This document shows, in pieces, positions 13,580 through 18,537 of a stretch of 18,537 bases of DNA. Origin of the DNA: Ghiorsea sp. (GTDB taxonomy: Bacteria > Pseudomonadota > Zetaproteobacteria > Mariprofundales > Mariprofundaceae); the NCBI GenBank assembly GCA_030950765.1, contig JAUZQX010000064.1:1-18537 (forward strand). Direction: 5' to 3'. Each line of letters opens with the position of its first letter. Position 1 is the stretch's first letter. A program made the position numbers and the translations under genes. The notes beneath the pieces are model-generated. The model did not search any database. It saw only the letters and a list, made by a program, of their open reading frames with translations, and was not told the DNA's origin.

Positions 13580-15662
13580 CGTTTAAACTCAACTTACTTA
13601 ATGTTCGCACACTAATGCGCGGTGGAATCTCAGCGACAGAAATCACTGCTACACGTGACATCACTTTACCTAAAGATAATGCCAAATGTGGACGTAATAC
13701 CGGTGTGGTTAGCAACACAGGGATATCCACTTGCTGTTGCGATGCAATTTCGGTGAATCGTGTAATAAAACGCTGCCACTGATTAAAATCTAATGGCAAA
13801 TTCATCGTGCCAGCAGGGGCTTGCGCCAAACGTTCAGACATACTTTGTTCAACAGCGGGGTCTATGGTGAATACCGCCAGTTCATTTTGTTCATCCAAAT
13901 AACGTTGAATAATGCTTCGCCCAAGTTTCGTGCGTACTTTTTCAACCAGCATAAGCATATCTTTTTGCTCGTTCAAACCATCCGCAATGGTTTCGATAAT
14001 CAGCAACAAGTCGCGAATAGGTACCCACTCTGACAACAAACGCTGCAACACATTTTGCAACAAAGCATACGATACTTGCGCAGGCACAATTTCATCCACC
14101 ACTTTGGGATAACGCTCGCTTAACATTTCTACCAACTCACGGGTTTGTGCCCTATCCAGCATTTCCGCAGCATGAACGCGAAGAATCTCAGTAATATGGG
14201 TAACCACTACAGTAACAGGCTCGACTACCGTATATCCTGAAAGCTCAGCTTGTTGACGTTTATCTTGGGTAATCCAAAGTGCAGGTAAACCAAATGCAGG
14301 TTCTTGGGTAGGCACACCTTCCACCCGCATACCTGCCACTTGACCTTCAAGTGCGAGCAAGTTACGCGGGCGAATTTCACTGCGCCCAACTTCTGCACCA
14401 CGAACCAATACACGGTAGTCACCCACACCCAACTGCAAGTTATCTTTGATATGTACAGGTGGTAACACAAAGCCAATCTCTTGAGCAATTTGACGGCGTA
14501 CGGTTTGTAAACGCTCGAGTAGGTTTCCATCACCAGAACCTTCTACCAAATCAATCAAACCATAACCCACTTCCAAACGCACGGGATCAACCACCAACAA
14601 GTCAGACATGGGTTGCTCTTCTTCTTTTTTCGGCGCTTCAAGGGCTTCAGCCCCTACATCAGGTTGAGCCGCCTTGTTGTCTACGGCTGTTTGTAAATAC
14701 CAGCCTGTAACACTAAGCCCTATGGCTAGCATGATAAAAGGTATAAAAGGAAGCCCCGGTACAAAACTCATAAATAACATGGCACCGCTTGCCACATAAT
14801 GCACTCTGGGGTGTGCTGTAAATTGATCTGTCATTTCAATGGACATGGTTGCGCCACTACCCGCACGCGTAATCACAATACCTGCTGCAGTAGAAATAAT
14901 CAGTGCGGGGATTTGGGATACCAAACCATCACCCACCGTCAAAATACTGTACACGTTAATGGCATCACCCATAGACATGCCCTGCTGTGCTGTACCAATA
15001 ATAATGCCCGCAATCAAGTTAATGGCTGTGATAATCAAACCTGCAACTGCATCACCGCGCACAAACTTTGCCGCACCATCCATAGAACCATAAAACTCAG
15101 CTTCTCTTGCCACATCTTGACGACGTTGTTTGGCTTGTTCTTCACTAATCATACCTGCATTTAAGTCTGCATCGATAGCCATCTGTTTACCTGGCATAGC
15201 ATCCAAAGTAAATCGTGCAGCAACCTCGGCAATACGCGTAGAACCCTTTGTAATTACAATAAAGTTAATCAATACCAATACAATAAAAATGATTAAACCA
15301 ACAACGGTATTACCACCCACTACAAATTGACCAAACCCTTCAATCACTTGACCTGCTGCTGCCGTACCCTCTTGTCCGTGTAATAAAATCAAACGTGTTG
15401 TTGCAACGTTGAGGGATAGGCGAAATAGCGTGGTCAGCAACAAAAGGGACGGGAAAATCGAAAATTCTAGCGGTTTAAGCACATAAATTGCAGTTAAAAG
15501 AATCAAGACACCAATGGCAATATTGATTGCCAGCAAGAAATCCATAATCCAAGTCGGCAATGGCACCATCATAATCATGATGACTCCCAATACGCCCACT
15601 GCCAACATGACATCGGTATGTTTGCTCATGCGTTGTAATGTCTGGGTTGCACTAGCCAACAT
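13569..15662 (-). CDS. flhA: FlhA, flagellar type III export gate protein
   Basis: FlhA (697 residues, normal length) forms the nonameric export gate of the flagellar type III secretion system. The N-terminal half holds about eight membrane segments (about 18-315). A cytosolic loop includes the FHIPEP-family signature RIAEVAARFTLDAMPGKQMA with following IDADLNAG (143-170). The C-terminal half is the soluble domain that binds export substrates and chaperones. AAGGAG lies 10 nt before the ATG and overlaps the flhB stop codon. An ATG at 15669 is in another frame. flhA is followed by flhF and flhG, the order typical of polar flagellates. Confidence 0.97.
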   Translation of the reverse strand: MLASATQTLQRMSKHTDVMLAVGVLGVIMIMMVPLPTWIMDFLLAINIAIGVLILLTAIYVLKPLEFSIFPSLLLLTTLFRLSLNVATTRLILLHGQEGTAAAGQVIEGFGQFVVGGNTVVGLIIFIVLVLINFIVITKGSTRIAEVAARFTLDAMPGKQMAIDADLNAGMISEEQAKQRRQDVAREAEFYGSMDGAAKFVRGDAVAGLIITAINLIAGIIIGTAQQGMSMGDAINVYSILTVGDGLVSQIPALIISTAAGIVITRAGSGATMSIEMTDQFTAHPRVHYVASGAMLFMSFVPGLPFIPFIMLAIGLSVTGWYLQTAVDNKAAQPDVGAEALEAPKKEEEQPMSDLLVVDPVRLEVGYGLIDLVEGSGDGNLLERLQTVRRQIAQEIGFVLPPVHIKDNLQLGVGDYRVLVRGAEVGRSEIRPRNLLALEGQVAGMRVEGVPTQEPAFGLPALWITQDKRQQAELSGYTVVEPVTVVVTHITEILRVHAAEMLDRAQTRELVEMLSERYPKVVDEIVPAQVSYALLQNVLQRLLSEWVPIRDLLLIIETIADGLNEQKDMLMLVEKVRTKLGRSIIQRYLDEQNELAVFTIDPAVEQSMSERLAQAPAGTMNLPLDFNQWQRFITRFTEIASQQQVDIPVLLTTPVLRPHLALSLGKVMSRVAVISVAEIPPRISVRTLSKLSLNDAN

Positions 15663-15676
15663 ATATCATGTGCTCC

Positions 15677-16738
15677 TTATTTCATCTTAAAGACTTCAGC
15701 TAAAATCACCGCCACTGCTTCAAACAGTTCTTCAGGAATTTCATAACCAATCTCTACCTGCTTAAACAAGGAACGCGCCAAAAGTTTATTTTCACGTACT
15801 GGCACACCACTTTCCTTTGCTAACGCTTTGATTTGTAATGCTATATTATCTTTACCTTTGGCAATCACTTTCGGCGCACCACCACCGTGAGTGTCATATT
15901 TTAGTGCGATTGCAAAGTGCGTTGGGTTGGTAATCACCACGTCAGCTTTGGGCACGTCTGCCATCATGCGGTTTTGTGCTTGTTCCATTTGGATTTGGCG
16001 AATCTTGGCTTTGAGTTGTGGGTCACCCTCACTCTCTTTATGTTCATCACGTACTTCTTTCATCGACATTTTCATCGATTTGGCATGTTCCCAGCGTTGA
16101 TAAATCACATCCGCCAAGGCAATCACAAAGAAAAAGGCAGCCACCAAACCTACAATCGACAAACTTCCTTGCACAAGTAGTGATGCAATATCACCCACAC
16201 TTTTTCGCGAGCTATGAATTGCTGGCTCAAACAGGTCTGAAACCACAACCCAGCAAATAAAACTAATCACTGTCAGTTTGGTAATCGATTTAATAAACTC
16301 CGCTATCGATTTACTAGAAAACAAGCGACCCAAACCCTTCATTGGACTCACCTTTTCCATTTTGGGTTGCAATGTTTCAAAGGTAAATACGGGGCCGGTC
16401 ACCAAAAACACCGCCAACATACCCAATATCACCATGGGAATCGCAATCGGCAGCACAAACAATGCAACCTCCATAGCCAAATCAATAAGCAGGGTTTGCA
16501 TGCCCTCAGCCGTCATATCCACCACGACCTTGCCACCAAGAAAAGATTTTAATAAATCTTCGGCACGTAGTGCCATCCATGCACCAATACCTGTCACAGA
16601 TAATGAAGCTAAAATCAAAAAAGAAATCGCCGTTGATGGCTCGCGGCTGGTGGCTACTTGTCCCTTTTTTCGGGCATCCTCCAGCCGCTTATCACTGGCA
16701 TCTTCGGTCTGTTGGGATTTATCCTGATCACCTGACAT
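15677..16738 (-). CDS. flhB: FlhB, export substrate-specificity switch
   Basis: FlhB (353 residues) sits in the flagellar export gate and switches export from rod/hook proteins to filament proteins through self-cleavage. The autocleavage motif NPTH is intact at 271-274 (TNPTHFAIALKYD), close to E. coli N269. The start MSGDQDKSQQTEDASDKRLE is typical, followed by four membrane segments (about 38-215) and the cytosolic linker KMSMKEVRDEHKESEGDPQL. The ATG abuts the fliR stop (TAAATG), so the two are probably translationally coupled. Confidence 0.97.
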   Translation of the reverse strand: MSGDQDKSQQTEDASDKRLEDARKKGQVATSREPSTAISFLILASLSVTGIGAWMALRAEDLLKSFLGGKVVVDMTAEGMQTLLIDLAMEVALFVLPIAIPMVILGMLAVFLVTGPVFTFETLQPKMEKVSPMKGLGRLFSSKSIAEFIKSITKLTVISFICWVVVSDLFEPAIHSSRKSVGDIASLLVQGSLSIVGLVAAFFFVIALADVIYQRWEHAKSMKMSMKEVRDEHKESEGDPQLKAKIRQIQMEQAQNRMMADVPKADVVITNPTHFAIALKYDTHGGGAPKVIAKGKDNIALQIKALAKESGVPVRENKLLARSLFKQVEIGYEIPEELFEAVAVILAEVFKMK

Positions 16739-17518
16739 TTAATGCCCTGAAAGCCTGCGTAAAAACATGGGTAAATCATGACCAAGACCTGAAAAAGCAT
16801 CATACATCAACGACATCATGGCAGGAAATGAGAGCGATAATATCAACAACCCCAAACCCACAGATAATGGGAAGCTCACAAAAAACACCTGAATTTGGGG
16901 TACAGCCCGTGCAATCAAACCTAAGGCTACATACACGAAAAAGAGTAAGGTTAAGATAGGTGCCATCAATTGAATCGCTAGCACAAACATATCTGCCGCC
17001 GCTTGCGTAATCACATCCCAGCCATTAAACGACCATGTGGTGCCTACTGGCATGATATTGAACGATTCCACCAAAGTCATAATAAACATATGGTGCGCCC
17101 CACTCGCCAACCACATAAGCATGGCAAAAATACCAACAAATTGTGCCACCACAGCCGATTGTGACGAGGTGACAGGGTCAAACATATTTGCCATGGCCAT
17201 ACCCATCTGCAAGCTCATCACTTGCCCTGCAAAGTGTGCTGCTGTAAAAATAAGTTGCGCAATCATGGCAAGGGCTGCGGCGAGTAACATTTCTTGTACT
17301 GCCAACAATGCAAAGTGTACGACATCAGGTTGAATGACAGGTACATGTTGAGAAACCACAGGATAAAGCAAAAGCGTCAAAATTCCGACAAAGCCTGTTT
17401 TAATCGGAGCAGGCACCAACTTATGCCCAATCACAGGTAATAACATCATCAATAAACTTATACGTAAAAAGACTAAAATACCCACCAAAATATCTTGTTC
17501 AGCAGGCATAGGAAACAT
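16739..17518 (-). CDS. fliR: FliR, flagellar export gate membrane protein
   Basis: FliR (259 residues) is an integral membrane component that, with FliP and FliQ, forms the helical export gate of the flagellar secretion system. It is strongly hydrophobic, with about six membrane segments, and shows family stretches such as FLRISLLMMLLPVIG at the start and AAHFAGQVMSLQMGMAMANM followed by FDP in the middle. The ATG is 1 bp after the fliQ stop. It lacks a clear ribosome site, so coupling to fliQ is likely. An in-frame ATG three codons in is an alternative start. Confidence 0.95.
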   Translation of the reverse strand: MFPMPAEQDILVGILVFLRISLLMMLLPVIGHKLVPAPIKTGFVGILTLLLYPVVSQHVPVIQPDVVHFALLAVQEMLLAAALAMIAQLIFTAAHFAGQVMSLQMGMAMANMFDPVTSSQSAVVAQFVGIFAMLMWLASGAHHMFIMTLVESFNIMPVGTTWSFNGWDVITQAAADMFVLAIQLMAPILTLLFFVYVALGLIARAVPQIQVFFVSFPLSVGLGLLILSLSFPAMMSLMYDAFSGLGHDLPMFLRRLSGH

Positions 17519-17519
17519 A

Positions 17520-17789
17520 TTAGTTAAGCAATGAAGGGATTGATTCGAAAATACGGCGAGTATAACTCACCAGTGTTTCCACCATCCAAGGTGCTGCAAC
17601 CACCATCACCACAAATACGGCAATGATTTTGGGTACAAATGTTAGCGTCATTTCTTGAATTTGTGTCACAGCCTGAAACAACGAAATCGCCACCCCCACC
17701 ACCAATGCCACCACCAACATGGGCATAGATAACATTAAAATCATTTCAAGGGCTTCTTTACCGTAGTTAATTACTAAATCAGGGTTCAT
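17520..17789 (-). CDS. fliQ: FliQ, flagellar export gate membrane protein
   Basis: FliQ (89 residues) is a small two-helix membrane protein of the flagellar export gate, forming a complex with FliP and FliR. Family features are MNPDLVINYGKEAL at the start, VGVAISLFQAVTQIQEMTLTF in the middle and RRIFESIPSL at the end. I use the ATG at 17789 because it gives exactly the usual FliQ length; an in-frame TTG at 17822 would add 11 unusual residues and lies upstream of the likely promoter. AGGAG is very close to the ATG (2 nt), poor spacing. fliQ is first in this operon; fliP and fliO, often just upstream, are not in the window. Confidence 0.93.
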   Translation of the reverse strand: MNPDLVINYGKEALEMILMLSMPMLVVALVVGVAISLFQAVTQIQEMTLTFVPKIIAVFVVMVVAAPWMVETLVSYTRRIFESIPSLLN

Positions 17790-17800
17790 AACTCCTATTA

Positions 17801-17816
17801 AGCAAAGGCGCTGCCA
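17801..17816 (-). promoter_or_regulatory. Sigma-54 promoter for the fliQ flagellar operon
   Basis: Read on the minus strand, the site is TGGCAGCGCCTTTGCT, close to the sigma-54 consensus TGGCAC-N5-TTGCT, with the exact GG-N10-GC spacing. It is directly before fliQ and points into the operon; sigma-54 control of such genes is well known in polar flagellates. The C of the -12 element is at 17802, so transcription would start near 17790, only about one base before the fliQ ATG at 17789. The transcript would therefore be almost leaderless, unless the site is fortuitous. Confidence 0.6.
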
Positions 17817-17848
17817 AATCAATGGAAACCTTTAGATGGTTCACTTTA

Positions 17849-17876
17849 TAGACAATTCCTATTGTGTTATTATAAT
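17849..17876 (+). promoter_or_regulatory. Sigma-70-like promoter for the DUF3365 heme protein
   Basis: TAGACA (17849-17854) and a perfect TATAAT (17871-17876) are separated by 16 bp, and point into the gene starting at 17909. The short inverted repeat ACAAT-N4-ATTGT (17852-17865) overlaps the -35 and the spacer and could be an operator. Confidence 0.55.
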
Positions 17877-17908
17877 ATCATTTTTTAATAATATATAGTG
17901 AGGGAACC

Positions 17909-18481
17909 ATGAATAAACGATACATTATCACCGCAGGACTACTCCTAAGCAGCTTCAGCATGGCTTCAACATCTTTTGCAGCCGATGAAGCCGCACTCAA
18001 ACAAGAAGCTATGGGCATTATCAAACTATTTGGAGGCACACTAAAGCCACAATTGGTAAAAGCGATGAAACAAGGCGGGCCCGTTCACGCCATTGATGTT
18101 TGTGCCACCCAAGCACCTGCAATTGCGAAAAAATTAAGCCTAGAAACAGGTTGGTCAGTCAAACGCGTAAGCCTAAAAGCTCGCAATACTACTACAGCTA
18201 CACCTGACGCGTGGGAAGAAAAGGTGTTAAAAGATTTTGATGCGCAACAAGCCAATGGCAAACCCGTGTCACAGCTTGTCGCCACCCGCATGCAAGATGG
18301 TAAATTTCGTGTGATGAAAGCACAAGGCGCTAAAGGTATTTGCTTAACCTGCCATGGCACAAACATCCAACCTCAAGTACGTGCTGCCCTACTTAACCAT
18401 TACCCCAATGACCAAGCTACTGGCTACAAAGCTGGGCAAGTACGTGGCGCATTCAGCTTGACTAAAATCTTAGAAGATTAA
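17909..18481 (+). CDS. Secreted c-heme protein, Tll0287-like (DUF3365)
   Basis: The 190-residue product starts with a clear signal peptide (MNKRYIITAGLLLSSFSMAS, probable cleavage after SFA, about residue 25). It should act in the periplasm or at the membrane surface. One c-type heme site is visible, CLTCH, with C145, C148 and H149, in the segment GICLTCHGTNIQPQV. The downstream stretch YPNDQATGYKAGQVRGAFSL fits the Tll0287-like/DUF3365 family, whose members are thought to act in redox sensing or electron transfer; the exact role is unknown. AGGGAA precedes the ATG. The gene is divergent from fliQ and followed by a strong hairpin, so it is probably transcribed alone. Confidence 0.88.
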   Translation: MNKRYIITAGLLLSSFSMASTSFAADEAALKQEAMGIIKLFGGTLKPQLVKAMKQGGPVHAIDVCATQAPAIAKKLSLETGWSVKRVSLKARNTTTATPDAWEEKVLKDFDAQQANGKPVSQLVATRMQDGKFRVMKAQGAKGICLTCHGTNIQPQVRAALLNHYPNDQATGYKAGQVRGAFSLTKILED

Positions 18482-18488
18482 AATAATG

Positions 18489-18516
18489 CTTGGCAGCTAT
18501 ATCCTTAGCTGCCAAG
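18489..18516. terminator. Hairpin terminator after the DUF3365 gene
   Basis: CTTGGCAGCTA (18489-18499) and TAGCTGCCAAG (18506-18516) form a perfect 11-bp stem with a 6-nt loop, starting 8 bp after the stop codon. No run of T follows directly; the next bases are AT-rich, so termination efficiency is uncertain. It may act in both directions. Confidence 0.65.
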
Positions 18517-18537
18517 TAAGTTAAATTAAACTAAAAA

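Noticed and set aside
13821..15330. Several plus-strand open frames opposite flhA
   Set aside because: They are antisense shadows of a well-conserved gene, with no recognisable domain or ribosome site.
17790..17822. TTG start giving an 100-residue FliQ
   Set aside because: FliQ is normally about 89 residues, and the extra part lies over the sigma-54 site.

Overview
The window is part of the chromosome of a Gram-negative, flagellated proteobacterium. A Kdo transferase gives it a lipid A-type outer membrane, and a full polar-type flagellar regulator set (flhF, flhG, fliA) gives it motility. The AT-leaning composition, a suf operon with sufU and sufT, an RpfC/RpfF pair and a Tll0287-like heme protein together are compatible with Zetaproteobacteria (Mariprofundus-like). 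This placement is an inference from gene content only. The window is almost fully coding: no gap exceeds about 180 bp, and I see no tRNA, rRNA, CRISPR array or insertion sequence.

Region 1 (1-4721, + strand) is the suf operon for iron-sulfur cluster assembly: the 3' end of sufB, then sufC, sufD, sufS, sufU and sufT. SufS takes sulfur from cysteine, SufU accepts it, SufBCD is the scaffold, and SufT is a MIP18-family maturation factor. The first four genes are tightly packed, and sufC-sufD and sufD-sufS overlap by ATGA. The sufS-sufU gap is filled by a long imperfect inverted repeat.

Region 2 (4782-8337) holds a DSF (diffusible signal factor) cell-cell signalling pair. An RpfC-type hybrid sensor kinase (+) converges on an RpfF-type DSF synthase (-), with 3 bp between the stop codons. 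The kinase keeps the juxtamembrane Arg-Ala-Asp-x-Glu motif and carries an extra degenerate receiver domain. No rpfG is present in the window.

Region 3 (8338-9513, +) is waaA (kdtA), with a TTG start and a short N-terminus. Its 3' end overlaps the last gene of region 4.

Region 4 (17789 down to 9497, - strand) is one flagellar operon in the order fliQ-fliR-flhB-flhA-flhF-flhG-small membrane protein-fliA-DUF2802 protein-FliK-like protein. Nearly every junction overlaps or abuts. It encodes export-gate parts, the placement and number regulators, and sigma-28. A sequence with exact sigma-54 spacing lies directly before fliQ, so close that the transcript would be almost leaderless.

Region 5 (17909-18481, +) is a secreted single c-heme Tll0287-like (DUF3365) protein, divergent from fliQ, with its own sigma-70-like promoter and a strong hairpin after the stop codon.
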